A stretch of DNA of 25,385 bases, from positions 1 to 25,385 of the forward strand of contig URVW01000030.1 in assembly GCA_900551435.1 (NCBI GenBank), written 5' to 3'. The stretch comes from an uncultured Faecalibacterium sp. GTDB taxonomy: Bacteria; Bacillota; Clostridia; Oscillospirales; Ruminococcaceae. Below, piece by piece: positions 13,756 to 21,778 of the stretch (the first letter of the stretch is position 1; each line of letters starts with the position of its first letter). Under the pieces are notes generated by a model. It was not told the origin of the DNA, did not search any database, and was given only the letters and a program-made list of their open reading frames with translations. A program made the translations under genes and the position numbers.

Positions 13756-16323
13756 TCAATGGGCCTCCAGCCAGTTTTTCCCGGTGTGTACATCGGTGCT
13801 CAGGGGCACGGCGTACTGCACACAGCCTTCCATCTCTTCCCGCAGGATGGCAGCGGCCTTTTCGGCTTCTGCCTCCGGGGCCTCCACGATCAGCTCGTCG
13901 TGGACCGTCAGGATCAGGCGGCTCTCCATGTGTTCCGCGCGCAGACGCCGCCAGACCCGCACCATTGCCAGCTTGATGACGTCGGCGGCTGTGCCCTGAA
14001 TGGGGGTGTTGCGGGCCATCCGCTCGCCGCTGGCCCGGATGTTCCGGTTGGAGCTGGACAGTTCCGGCAGGGCGCGGCGGCGTCCGAACAGGGTGGAGAC
14101 ATAGCCGCAGTCCCGGGCATCCGCAATGGTCTTGTCCATATAGCCGCTCACTTTGGGGAACGCGGCCAGATAGTTCTTGAGGAAGGCGTCTGCTTCCTTG
14201 ACCGACACGCCGATGTCCTTGGACAGGCTGTAAGCCCCCTTGCCGTACATGATGCCGAAGTTGATGGCCTTGGCCGAAGAGCGGATGCGGGGCGTGACGG
14301 CGTCCAGCGGCAGATTATAGATCTTTGCTGCCGTGGAGCGGTGGATGTCCTCGCCGCTGCGGAACGCTTGCTGCATGTGCTCGTCGCCGGTGATGTGGGC
14401 GAGGATGCGCAGCTCGATCTGGCTGTAGTCGGCGTCCACCAGCACACAGCCGGGTTTCGCGATGAAGTAGGCGCGCAGCTGGCTTCCCAGCTCGGTGCGG
14501 ATGGGGATGTTCTGCAGATTGGGGTTGTCGGAGGAGAGCCGTCCGGTGCGGGCTTCGGTCTGATTGAAGCGGGTGTGGATGCGGCCGTCCTCCGCGATGA
14601 CCTTCAGCAGACCCTCCACATAGGTGGAGTTCAGCTTCTGATAGGCGCGGTACTGCAAAATGTCCTCGACGAGGGGATAATCCCGCAGGGCGTCCAGCGT
14701 CTCGGCGTCGGTGGACCAGCCGCGCTGGGTCTTTTTGCCGTGGGGAAGGCCCATCGTGTCGAACAGCATCTCACCCAGCTGCTTGGGGCTGTTGGGGTTG
14801 AAGCTCGTGCTGCCCGTCTCCATCTGGATGCGGGCCAGCACCTGCGAAAGCTCGCTGCGCATCCGCCCGCCGAATTCCTCGATGCCGGCCTTGTCCACAA
14901 GGATGCCGGTGCGAGTCATATCGGCCAGCACCTGCGCCAGCGGAAATTCGATCTCGTTGTAAAGCGGGTCCTCGCCCTGCGCAGTAATTTCGGCTTTCAT
15001 CTTGGCGAAGAGGTCCGCCAGAGAACCGGCGTCCGGCCAGTCGGCACAGGTGAACGCGGCCTTGGCGTGATAGCTCGTGGCCAGTTCAGAGATTTGGTAC
15101 TTGGAAGCCGAAGCGTCGAGCAGGTAAGCGGCCAGCTTGCCGTCCCAGACGATGCTGCTGCCCCAGTTCCCGTTGGCCATGGCCAGTGCATAGAGCGGGG
15201 CAGAGTCGAACACGTCCAGCGTCACGGCGGGGTCGTCGAGCAGACGGACCATCTCGGCAGAGGTCAGCGGATAGACGGTGCTGTCCTGCACGGCATACCA
15301 TGCTTCGGGCTGGACCACGACGATCTTCGTGCCCTTTTTGCCCATGACAGCCGGACGCGCTGCCACGAGATAGCGGCCGGAAGGGGTCAGGGGCAGGACA
15401 TCGATCGTGCCCTCGATCTCGGGGATCTCTTCCGGTTCGGCGGCGGGTGCGATGCCATCCAGACCGAAGCGGGGGATGAGCGAATGAATTTCAAGCTCCT
15501 GCAAAAGCCGGACGGCAGCGGTCTTGTTGCCCTCGCCGACCTTGTAAGCGCCCTCGGCGGTGTCGATGGGCGCATCGGTGCGGATCGTGCCCAGCGTGTG
15601 GCTCAGTTCGGCATCGGCGCGGCATTCCAGCAGGTGCTCGCGCTGTTTGGGCTTGATGGCTTTGTCGTCGATGTTGGCATAAACGCCCTCCAAGCTCCCG
15701 AACTTCTGCACCAGCGTCAGCGCGGTCTTTTCGCCGATGCCGCGCACGCCCGGGATGTTGTCGGACGTGTCGCCCATCAGGCTCTTGACCTCGATGAGCT
15801 GGCGGGGCTGGATGCCGTATTTTTCCTCGATCGCGGCCACATCCATCACGACGGTCTTGCTCCGGCCCATGGCGGTGGTCGCCAGCAGAACGGTGGTGCT
15901 CTCGCTCACCAGCTGCAAGCTGTCGCGGTCTCCGGTGGCGAGGAAGCAGTCGTCCTTCCGGGCGTCACAGGCCGCGGCCAGCGTGCCAAGGATGTCGTCG
16001 GCCTCCCAGCCCTCGGCGGTGACCTCGCGGTAGCCGAGGTCGGCCAGAAGCTCCTTCAGCACCGGCATCTGCTGGGCCAGTTCCTCGGGCATCCCGTGGC
16101 GGGTGGCCTTGTAGCCGTCGTACATCTTGTGGCGGAAGGTCGGGGCGCGCAGGTCGAACGCGACGGCGACCTCGTCCGGTTCGCACTCCTTGAGAAGGGA
16201 AAGCAGAATATTCAGAAAGCCGTAAATGGCATTGGTATAGCGGCCGTCTTTGGTGGTCAACAGCTTGATGCCGAAAAAGGCACGGTTCGCGATGCTGTTG
16301 CCGTCAATGACCAGTAAACGCAT
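13756..16323 (-). CDS. polA: DNA polymerase I
   Basis: An 855-residue repair and Okazaki-fragment polymerase. Residues 1-290 are the 5'-3' exonuclease (MRLLVIDGNSIANRAFFGI, GWEADDILGTLA, LMGDTSDNIPGVRGIGEKTA). The middle (about 300-460) has the place of the 3'-5' exonuclease but lacks its Asp/Glu metal ligands: no DTET-like motif is present, so proofreading is probably absent, as in Bacillus-type PolA. The polymerase part is complete: DADYSQIELRILAHITGDE (motif A, near 630), RSSAKAINFGIMYG (motif B) and LILTVHDELIVEAP (motif C, near 805). GGAGGAG precedes ATG. It is upstream of and coupled to tsaD. Confidence 0.97.
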   Translation of the reverse strand: MRLLVIDGNSIANRAFFGIKLLTTKDGRYTNAIYGFLNILLSLLKECEPDEVAVAFDLRAPTFRHKMYDGYKATRHGMPEELAQQMPVLKELLADLGYREVTAEGWEADDILGTLAAACDARKDDCFLATGDRDSLQLVSESTTVLLATTAMGRSKTVVMDVAAIEEKYGIQPRQLIEVKSLMGDTSDNIPGVRGIGEKTALTLVQKFGSLEGVYANIDDKAIKPKQREHLLECRADAELSHTLGTIRTDAPIDTAEGAYKVGEGNKTAAVRLLQELEIHSLIPRFGLDGIAPAAEPEEIPEIEGTIDVLPLTPSGRYLVAARPAVMGKKGTKIVVVQPEAWYAVQDSTVYPLTSAEMVRLLDDPAVTLDVFDSAPLYALAMANGNWGSSIVWDGKLAAYLLDASASKYQISELATSYHAKAAFTCADWPDAGSLADLFAKMKAEITAQGEDPLYNEIEFPLAQVLADMTRTGILVDKAGIEEFGGRMRSELSQVLARIQMETGSTSFNPNSPKQLGEMLFDTMGLPHGKKTQRGWSTDAETLDALRDYPLVEDILQYRAYQKLNSTYVEGLLKVIAEDGRIHTRFNQTEARTGRLSSDNPNLQNIPIRTELGSQLRAYFIAKPGCVLVDADYSQIELRILAHITGDEHMQQAFRSGEDIHRSTAAKIYNLPLDAVTPRIRSSAKAINFGIMYGKGAYSLSKDIGVSVKEADAFLKNYLAAFPKVSGYMDKTIADARDCGYVSTLFGRRRALPELSSSNRNIRASGERMARNTPIQGTAADVIKLAMVRVWRRLRAEHMESRLILTVHDELIVEAPEAEAEKAAAILREEMEGCVQYAVPLSTDVHTGKNWLEAH

Positions 16324-16359
16324 AGTTTTGCTCCTCCGTTACAAAATTTCACATCTTAT

Positions 16360-16388
16360 AGTATAGCACAAAGTGGGGCGTATCGGAG
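16360..16388 (-). promoter_or_regulatory. Possible polA promoter
   Basis: On the minus strand TATACT (plus 16360-16365) lies 36 bases upstream of the polA start. The -35 region is poor. Confidence 0.35.
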
Positions 16389-16413
16389 GACTTTTTGAAA
16401 ATTTTTGATGTAA

Positions 16414-16449
16414 CCCCCTCTTCGCCCCGGCCTTTGGCGGAGAGGGGAG
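16414..16449. repeat. Hairpin repeat between ferredoxin and polA genes
   Basis: CCCCCTCTTCGCC and GGCGGAGAGGGG pair over 12 bases around CCGGCCTTT. There is no T-run on the minus strand after it, so it is more likely another member of the CCTCTC-type hairpin repeats than a proper terminator for the ferredoxin gene. Confidence 0.55.
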
Positions 16450-16452
16450 CAG

Positions 16453-16641
16453 TCACTCGGTGATGGTGATGGCGCTCACGGGGCAGGTCTGCGCGGCGTC
16501 CACGGCTTGCGGGACGGCTTCGGCGGGAATGTCGCCGAGCAGCGCCACAGCGAGGGTCCCTTCCATCGTGAACACCTCGGGGCACAGGCCCGCACACTGG
16601 GTGCAGCCGATGCAGAGGTCCGGGTCAACGAATGCTTTCAT
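16453..16641 (-). CDS. Single-cluster [4Fe-4S] ferredoxin
   Basis: A 62-residue acidic electron carrier. CIGCTQCAGLCP (residues 10-21) supplies three cysteines and AAQTCPVSAI the fourth, the pattern of monocluster [4Fe-4S] ferredoxins; a second CxxCxxC set is absent, and the loop between is EVFTMEGTLAVALLGDIPAE. The extra cysteine in the first motif is the non-ligand position that can form a disulfide in Thermotoga-type ferredoxins. AAGGAGG lies eight bases before ATG. It is divergent from the ArsC/Spx-like gene and upstream of polA, with no obvious operon partner, so its redox partner is unknown. Confidence 0.93.
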   Translation of the reverse strand: MKAFVDPDLCIGCTQCAGLCPEVFTMEGTLAVALLGDIPAEAVPQAVDAAQTCPVSAITITE

Positions 16642-16756
16642 CTGAAATGCCTCCTTCCATGTGTGAGCTAGTCTGCGCAGGAAAGAAGCAAAATATCCCT
16701 ATGCTTTTGGGCACGGGTATGATACAATAAGACCGGACATTCGGGAGGAGGATACG

Positions 16757-17098
16757 ATGAACATTCAAATTTTCGGCACGAACAAGTGCTTTGACACCAA
16801 AAAGGCCCAGCGCTATTTCAAGGAGCGGGGCGTGAAGTTCCAGATGATCGACCTGAAGGAAAAAGAGATGAGCCGCGGCGAGTTCGAGAACGTGGCCCGC
16901 GCGCTGGGCGGCTGGGAAAAGCTGGTCAACCCGGCGGCAAAGGACAAGCAGACCCTCGCGCTGCTGGACGCGCTGGTGGACTGGCAGAAGGAGGACAAGC
17001 TGTTCGAGAATCAGCAGCTGTTCAAAACGCCCATCGTCCGCAACGGGCGTCAGGCGACGGTCGGCTATCAGCCCGACGTCTGGAAAACGTGGGAATAA
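16757..17098 (+). CDS. ArsC/Spx-family thioredoxin-fold protein
   Basis: A 113-residue protein of the ArsC/Spx family. MNIQIFGTNKCFDTKKAQRY places a single cysteine (C11) at the ArsC catalytic position, without the CxxC of Spx. The chain continues with FKERGVKFQMIDLKEKEMSR, a KLVNPA segment and LFKTPIVRNGRQATVGY, matching the cis-proline and last strands of the fold. The arsenate-binding arginines of true ArsC are not clearly conserved, so it is better called ArsC-like; a glutathione- or thiol-linked reductase or regulator role is possible. GGGAGGAGG precedes ATG. It is transcribed alone, divergent from the ferredoxin gene. Confidence 0.85.
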   Translation: MNIQIFGTNKCFDTKKAQRYFKERGVKFQMIDLKEKEMSRGEFENVARALGGWEKLVNPAAKDKQTLALLDALVDWQKEDKLFENQQLFKTPIVRNGRQATVGYQPDVWKTWE

Positions 17099-17130
17099 CG
17101 CGCTTTCACAAAAAATCCACGCTTCGAATT

Positions 17131-17159
17131 TTGCACTTCGAGGGCGTTTGTGGTATACT
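17131..17159 (+). promoter_or_regulatory. Probable promoter of the anchored hypothetical protein
   Basis: TTGCAC and TATACT are spaced by 17 bases, 47 bases before the start codon. Confidence 0.7.
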
Positions 17160-17206
17160 GAACTTTGGTATGACCCAAATGTTCCAATTCAGGAGACGAA
17201 AACCCT

Positions 17207-18136
17207 ATGAAAAATTATATGACCCCGGAAGAACACGCGCGGCTGCACCGCCGCCGCGGCCGACAGGCGCTGGGCCTGTTGATCGCGGTGCTGGTCGTGG
17301 TGGGCGCTGTGACCGTGCTGCAGGCCGGTGTGCACGCAGTCGCGAACCTGTTTGACGATACCCAGCAGCGGCAGGAGTACGAGGACAAGCTGGAAGGTCT
17401 GGTTTTGTTCGACCCGCTGCCTTTCGACGGCATTGAGAACATCGACGACCTGACCCTGCGCGAAGCAGCGGTCTGGGGCTGCGTGTACAGCATTCAGGAG
17501 ACGCAGGGGAACTTCGACAACTACAACACCGACCCCGACACCGAACAGCTGCTGCTGCCGTCGGTGGATGTGGACGCCTATCTGGCAAAACTGGTCGGCC
17601 CCAGCTTCAAGATGACCCACAAGAGCTTCGAGATGGAAGATATGACCATCGAGTTCGACGAGACGACCCAGTGTTATAAGATCCCGGTCACCGGCACGGT
17701 GGGCAGCTACCGCGCGACCGTGACCAAGCTGTTCAAGAAAGACGGTCTGCTCCATGTCACCGTGGGCTATATCCCCACCCAGAGCGCCGACGACAGCATC
17801 CTGAATGCTTCGTCCGACACGCCGACCAAGTATATGGATTATCTGTTCAGCCGTCAGAGCGGCAGCTGGTATCTGACCGGCCTGACCGACAGCGCGACGA
17901 AGCCGGAAGCTTCGGATGCAGCGGCATCCGCTTCGGAGCCGGTCATGATGGCCGACAGCGATGTGCAGGACGCCATCCTTGCAGCGGCAGGAGATTCGGC
18001 CGCAGAAAGCGATGCTGCTTCGGAGGAAGCGGCATCCGCTCAATCGGAATCCGAGAGCACGCCGGAAGAGAGCGCCGACAGCGCCGCTTCCAGCGAAGCT
18101 GCCAGTGAGCCGGACTCTCAGAGCACGGCAGCGTAA
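17207..18136 (+). CDS. Membrane-anchored protein of unknown function with low-complexity tail
   Basis: A 309-residue protein that I do not recognise. Residues 1-21 are basic and cytoplasmic (HARLHRRRGRQ), 22-46 form one membrane helix (LGLLIAVLVVVGAVTVLQAG), and the rest is outside. Residues 60-230 look folded, with a pattern of beta strands (MEDMTIEFDETTQCYKIPVT and VTGTVGSYRATVTKLFKKDG), reminiscent of small extracellular domains that accompany cell-wall proteins, but no family can be named. From about residue 231 the chain is almost only Ala, Ser, Glu and Asp, probably disordered. AGGAG lies 11 bases before ATG. Its own promoter and a strong terminator mark it as a single-gene unit. Confidence 0.85.
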   Translation: MKNYMTPEEHARLHRRRGRQALGLLIAVLVVVGAVTVLQAGVHAVANLFDDTQQRQEYEDKLEGLVLFDPLPFDGIENIDDLTLREAAVWGCVYSIQETQGNFDNYNTDPDTEQLLLPSVDVDAYLAKLVGPSFKMTHKSFEMEDMTIEFDETTQCYKIPVTGTVGSYRATVTKLFKKDGLLHVTVGYIPTQSADDSILNASSDTPTKYMDYLFSRQSGSWYLTGLTDSATKPEASDAAASASEPVMMADSDVQDAILAAAGDSAAESDAASEEAASAQSESESTPEESADSAASSEAASEPDSQSTAA

Positions 18137-18148
18137 AATCAGAACGAC

Positions 18149-18197
18149 AAAACTCCCCGCCATGAGATGGAAAACCATCTCGCGGCGGGGAGTTTTT
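18149..18197. terminator. Strong bidirectional terminator
   Basis: AAAACTCCCCGCC pairs with GGCGGGGAGTTTT, with an inner GAGATGG-AAAA-CCATCTC stem, between converging genes. Confidence 0.92.
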
Positions 18198-18201
18198 GGT
18201 G

Positions 18202-18522
18202 TCAGAGCTTTGACAAATCTTCGAGAAGTGCCAATGCAATCGGTTTGACGCGCATAGAACAAGCATTGAATAATTCCAGAACCCTGTCATTTGCGTAGTC
18301 TCGGCGGGCGATTTCCGTATTGGTCAGTATTTCAGCCAACTCAATGTCCAGCTCGGTGCAGATGTTGGAAAGCGTTTCCAAAGTTGGATAAACGCGGCCG
18401 TTTTCGATCTTGGAAAGGTAAACGACCGAAATGCCGACTTGTTCGGCCAGCTTTTCCTGTGTGATCTTTTTCTGCTGCCGCTGAGTCTGGATTCGTTTCC
18501 CGATCATGCAATAGTCGATCAT
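18202..18522 (-). CDS. XRE-family transcriptional regulator
   Basis: A 106-residue DNA-binding protein. Residues 6-65 are a Cro/C1-type helix-turn-helix: IGKRIQTQRQQKKITQEKLA, EQVGISVVYLSKIENGRVYP and TLETLSNICTELDIELAEIL. The last 40 residues form a short helical tail, perhaps for dimerisation. AGGAGG lies eight bases before ATG. A possible promoter is TTCGGT/TATAAG (plus 18546-18575, spacing 18). It is divergent from the lipoprotein gene, and the small palindrome in the shared gap suggests it controls itself and the neighbour, which is inference. Confidence 0.92.
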   Translation of the reverse strand: MIDYCMIGKRIQTQRQQKKITQEKLAEQVGISVVYLSKIENGRVYPTLETLSNICTELDIELAEILTNTEIARRDYANDRVLELFNACSMRVKPIALALLEDLSKL

Positions 18523-18583
18523 AAGATAGACCTCCTGTAGATATCCTTATACTGACAATACAGGATTAAACCGAAAGAATAAT

Positions 18584-18596
18584 AATCTGATAGATT
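18584..18596. promoter_or_regulatory. Candidate operator palindrome
   Basis: AATCT-GAT-AGATT has perfect 5-bp arms and ends three bases before the -35 box of the lipoprotein promoter, upstream of the divergent XRE gene. Size and place fit a Cro/C1-type operator; a single site only. Confidence 0.4.
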
Positions 18597-18599
18597 AAC

Positions 18600-18628
18600 T
18601 TGACTTAATAGAACAATGTGACTATAAT
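18600..18628 (+). promoter_or_regulatory. Promoter of the lipoprotein gene
   Basis: TTGACT and a perfect TATAAT are spaced by 17 bases, 70 bases before the start codon. Confidence 0.85.
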
Positions 18629-18698
18629 GAAATCAAACAGGAGAAAATGGTTTTCTCCAAAAGCTTTGGAAGGACAAAATCAGGAAGGAGCAGATTTT

Positions 18699-19601
18699 AT
18701 GCGTTTGAATTCAAAAATGTTGAAAGTCCTATCAGCGAGTGTGATTCTGGCGGCGGTTCTTCTCACTGGCTGCGGCGGAGACGGAGAACCCAGCACAGGT
18801 GGCAATGGTGAAACCGGCGGCAACGGCGGAACGAGCATCAGCGGTGGTCAGGAAGATTATGATTCGAATACCGGAAGTGATGCAGACAAGGATCAAACGA
18901 AAGACGATACGGATGCGGGCACGGGAGAGAACGGAAGTACAGATACCGACAAAGAAGAAGGAAATGCGGTAGGTGTAGGAAGTTTCCCAACGGCGACGAC
19001 CTGGCAGAAGAGCAAGACTTCACAGTGCTACAGCAGCCCGAAGTACACCATCAATGCGGTGAACTATCTGCAATTCGGAAAAGATGAGAATGGCGACCCA
19101 GATTACTGGGACAGCTTTTCGCATGTGACGACAAACGGAACGAAGGTGTACACAGAAGAAGCGTCCGAAGAAGGAAAAACGCCTACGAGCTATAAGTATT
19201 CGGACAAGGAAGTGAACAAGACCGTTGTGGTCAGCAATTATACTTATCAGAAACTTGTCCGTGAAGAGACTTATCGCACCAGCCGCATTGCAATGGAGAT
19301 CAAAGAATCGGATGTGCAGTCTATCCGGTCGGGCAGTTTTACTTATACATTTAAGGGCCAGAACAAGAGCTACCCGGCGGAAAAAGTTGTGATGAAGTCG
19401 GCAGCCTACGGCATCGTCAATCTGGTCATCTGCTACGATGGCAATGCACCGAAGCTGGTCTTGGCCGTTGATGGAAACGGTGCGCCCTATGCATGGATGG
19501 AGCTGAAGAGCTACAGCACCGATGTGGAAAATGACAAACTGGATTTTGACATCAATACCCTGAAACAGAAGTTCTTGGACGAAGGCTATCAAGAAGGCTG
19601 A
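18699..19601 (+). CDS. Secreted lipoprotein of unknown function
   Basis: About 300 residues. ATG at 18699 follows AAGGAG at eight bases; the longer frame upstream overlaps the promoter region and is rejected. MRLNSKMLKVLSASVILAAV is a lipoprotein signal and LLTGC is the lipobox, with the lipidated cysteine at residue 25. A Gly/Asn/Asp/Thr-rich linker runs to about residue 95 and probably spans the wall. The remaining 200 residues look folded (FPTATTWQKSKTSQCYSSPK, GSFTYTFKGQNKSYPAEKVV, LVLAVDGNGAPYAWMELKSY) with no family I recognise. The codon choice is more A/T-rich than neighbours and, with the dedicated divergent regulator, this suggests a later-acquired module. Confidence 0.85.
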   Translation: MRLNSKMLKVLSASVILAAVLLTGCGGDGEPSTGGNGETGGNGGTSISGGQEDYDSNTGSDADKDQTKDDTDAGTGENGSTDTDKEEGNAVGVGSFPTATTWQKSKTSQCYSSPKYTINAVNYLQFGKDENGDPDYWDSFSHVTTNGTKVYTEEASEEGKTPTSYKYSDKEVNKTVVVSNYTYQKLVREETYRTSRIAMEIKESDVQSIRSGSFTYTFKGQNKSYPAEKVVMKSAAYGIVNLVICYDGNAPKLVLAVDGNGAPYAWMELKSYSTDVENDKLDFDINTLKQKFLDEGYQEG

Positions 19602-19612
19602 CGAAAAAGCAA

Positions 19613-19660
19613 AAACAAGAAGGATCTGCCGCACGGTTGTGTGACAGGTCCTTCTTGTTT
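19613..19660. terminator. Bidirectional terminator
   Basis: AAACAAGAAGGATCTG pairs with CAGGTCCTTCTTGTTT (one G-T pair) between the converging lipoprotein and glycosyltransferase genes. Confidence 0.88.
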
Positions 19661-19665
19661 GGAAA

Positions 19666-20664
19666 TTATTTCAAATCAAATCGCACGATGACTAGGCGAT
19701 ACCACAGATAGGGGATCATGTTCCAGATCATCCAAAGCTCCATCAAAATGTAATTGGGCAAATCCTTCAGGCGGAAGGGACGCTTGCCCAGCTTGCCGGA
19801 CTTCAAGAGGTCGAAGGCTTCGTGCATCCCTTTGTCCCAAGCTTCGCCGAAGCCCTGCTTGTGGAATTTGTAGTATTTGAGCAGATAGCCCAGCGCCAGC
19901 GGGATGAAGTTGAGGATGAGCATGAGCAGCGGCTCGTTCTTGAGGGGGAGCAGGATGCTGTTCCGGCCGCTCTGCTGGCTCTTGAAGGCGTTGTACTTGA
20001 CCGCGCCGGTGCTGGCGCCGCAGATGTGATAGCACTTTGCGGCGGGGCAGAGGATATTTTTGTAACCGGCGTTGTTGGCGCGCCAGCTCAGGTCCACGTC
20101 CTCGAAATAGGCGAAAAAGTTCTCGTCGAAACCGCCAATCTCGTCCAGAATGCTCTTGCGGTAGAGCGCCGCACCGCCGCACGCAGAGAAAATGCGCTTC
20201 TGACGGGTGTAGCGGCTGGCGCGGCGGCCGTCGCCGGTCTTACAGGCAAAGCCCATCCATGTGACGTAATCGCCCGCATCGTCGGCCAGTTCGCGGTCGA
20301 AGTGGCGGATCATCAGGCTCTGGACCGCAAAAATTTTGGGGTCGCTCTCGGCGGTGCGGATCAGCTCGGCCAGCCATTCCGGCTCGGCAAAGGCGTCGTT
20401 GTTGAAGAGCACCACAAATTCGCTGTTTGCCCGGGCAATGCCCTGATTGACTGCGTGCGAAAAGCCGGTGTTCCGGCCGTTTTCGATCAAAGTGAAATTG
20501 GGGCGGCTGCAGTAGCTGCGGGCCTGTTCCAGACTTTCGTCCGTGGAGCCGTTGTCCACGACGATCAGCTCAAAATCCTGCTCGGTCTGGGCATAGACCG
20601 ACTCGATGGAGTCTTTCAGCCAGCCCTTGCCGTTGATATTGGGGATAACGATGGTTGCTTTCAT
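19666..20664 (-). CDS. GT2 glycosyltransferase
   Basis: About 332 residues. Two in-frame ATG codons are present; the second (20664) is chosen because AGGAG lies seven bases before it but only one base before the first. KATIVIPNINGKGWLKDSIE opens the GT2 fold; VVDNGSTDES, ENGRNTGFSHAVNQG, FVVLFNNDAFAEPEW (DxD-like), SACGGAALYRKSILDEIGG and FFAYFEDVDLSWRANNAGYK follow. The C-terminal 110 residues carry hydrophobic segments (LLMLILNFIPLALGYLLKYY, LMELWMIWNMIPYLWYRLVI) that probably bind the membrane. The pattern is near WbbL-type rhamnosyltransferases, but the donor cannot be fixed. It is not linked to other polysaccharide genes; the main cluster is 10 kb away. Confidence 0.88.
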   Translation of the reverse strand: MKATIVIPNINGKGWLKDSIESVYAQTEQDFELIVVDNGSTDESLEQARSYCSRPNFTLIENGRNTGFSHAVNQGIARANSEFVVLFNNDAFAEPEWLAELIRTAESDPKIFAVQSLMIRHFDRELADDAGDYVTWMGFACKTGDGRRASRYTRQKRIFSACGGAALYRKSILDEIGGFDENFFAYFEDVDLSWRANNAGYKNILCPAAKCYHICGASTGAVKYNAFKSQQSGRNSILLPLKNEPLLMLILNFIPLALGYLLKYYKFHKQGFGEAWDKGMHEAFDLLKSGKLGKRPFRLKDLPNYILMELWMIWNMIPYLWYRLVIVRFDLK

Positions 20665-20670
20665 AGACAT

Positions 20671-20957
20671 GCTCCTGTTTCAAATTCGCTTGAAAGTATA
20701 CCATATTTGCGCCGAAAAGGAAACAGGAAACCCGCCCGGAAGGGGCCGCAAGCGCAGATTTTTGGAGCCGGACCTGCGGCGGCGGATGCTTGCCGAGAGT
20801 GGGACCTTGTGCGGATGACCTTTCGAAAGAGAAAGAAATTTTCAGCGAAAAACCGACGTTTGTAGGAAAACACCAAGCGGCTGGAATGTGCTTTGTGCAA
20901 TCTGCCTATGAAATGTGACCAAATCGTGTAAATCTTGAGAAAAAAGCCGGAGAGGTG
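20671..20957. other. Intergenic stretch without recognised gene
   Basis: A divergent gap. Near the left end the minus strand has TATACT (plus 20695-20700) as a likely -10 for the glycosyltransferase. I see no credible small gene, RNA or repeat in the rest; it becomes A/T-rich towards the promoter at 20958. Confidence 0.4.
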
Positions 20958-20986
20958 TTTACAAAAGAGTAACAAACTGGTATACT
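20958..20986 (+). promoter_or_regulatory. Promoter of the cysteine peptidase gene
   Basis: TTTACA and TATACT are spaced by 17 bases, 45 bases before the start. Confidence 0.8.
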
Positions 20987-21031
20987 TTAGAGCAGTGAAT
21001 GACGACGAAATTTCGAGGAGGATGAAACCAA

Positions 21032-21721
21032 GTGGAAACTGCACCGCATCATGCATGGAAAAAACTATCGGCACTGGTCCTGACGCTGGCGCTGATGCTG
21101 TCGATCCTGCCGGGAGCGCTGGCGGTCGATCTGAACGTGGACGCCGGGTTCTATTTCAAGCAGAGCCGGGGCGGGACCTGCACACTGGCTTCCGCCGCAA
21201 TGATGCTTCGCCGCCGCGCCTACTTTGACGGTCTGGACGGCTGGGTCGATGTGACCGAGAACAGCGTCAAGAGCACGGCATGGTCGGGCGGACTGTCCCA
21301 TAGTTTTACATACAATGCGATGCACGTCGGTTATGCGACCCTTCCCAGCGGGACCGCCGCCAAGACGGAAGCGCTGATCCAGATCTTGCAGGAGCACCCG
21401 GAAGGCATCGTCCTCTATGACCGCACCCAGCCCCACGCAGTGCTGCTGACGGACTACACCGACGGCGTATTCTACTGCTCGGACCCGTCCAACGGCGTTT
21501 CTGCGGGCCGTGTGCCGCTGTCCAGCGCAAGCATTTCCATCTCAGGCGCGTCCTGCTATTGGTACATCACCTCCGATGCCAACGATGACGGCACGGGTCT
21601 GGAAGAGCTGGAAGCCGCTGTCGTGGCCGAGGAAGTCACCGAAGCGGTCGATGAGACGACATCGACCGCCACCGAAGCCACAGAGAGCGTCTGGGACTGG
21701 CTGGATAGTCTGTTCTCCTAA
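21032..21721 (+). CDS. Secreted papain-like (C39-type) cysteine peptidase candidate
   Basis: A 229-residue exported protein. The start is GTG at 21032, 11 bases after GAGGAGG; an ATG nearer the site is in another frame that does not make a sensible protein. Residues 1-31 form a signal peptide (ALVLTLALMLSILPGALA). The mature part begins with FYFKQSRGGTCTLASAAMML, where Gln and Cys match the oxyanion-hole and nucleophile of papain-like C39 peptidases, and continues with RTQPHAVLLTDYTDGVFYCS and DPSN, supplying His and Asp. The last 40 residues are acidic and Thr-rich, ending VWDWLDSLFS. No transporter or double-glycine leader substrate is near, so bacteriocin processing is unlikely; target unknown. 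Confidence 0.75.
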   Translation: METAPHHAWKKLSALVLTLALMLSILPGALAVDLNVDAGFYFKQSRGGTCTLASAAMMLRRRAYFDGLDGWVDVTENSVKSTAWSGGLSHSFTYNAMHVGYATLPSGTAAKTEALIQILQEHPEGIVLYDRTQPHAVLLTDYTDGVFYCSDPSNGVSAGRVPLSSASISISGASCYWYITSDANDDGTGLEELEAAVVAEEVTEAVDETTSTATEATESVWDWLDSLFS

Positions 21722-21733
21722 ATTCAAAAAAGC

Positions 21734-21769
21734 AAGCCCGAAACCCTGAAAAGGATTTCGGGCTTTTTT
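21734..21769. terminator. Bidirectional terminator
   Basis: AAGCCCGAAACC pairs with GGATTTCGGGCTT (one bulge), then TTTTT, between converging genes. Confidence 0.88.
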
Positions 21770-21778
21770 GGTTGGGAC

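Noticed and set aside
13477..16317. A 946-codon plus-strand frame opposite polA
   Set aside because: It is the antisense shadow of polA and tsaD in GC-rich DNA; polA motifs on the minus strand are complete.
20671..20957. A small coding gene in the gap before the cysteine peptidase
   Set aside because: No frame has both a ribosome binding site and protein-like composition.
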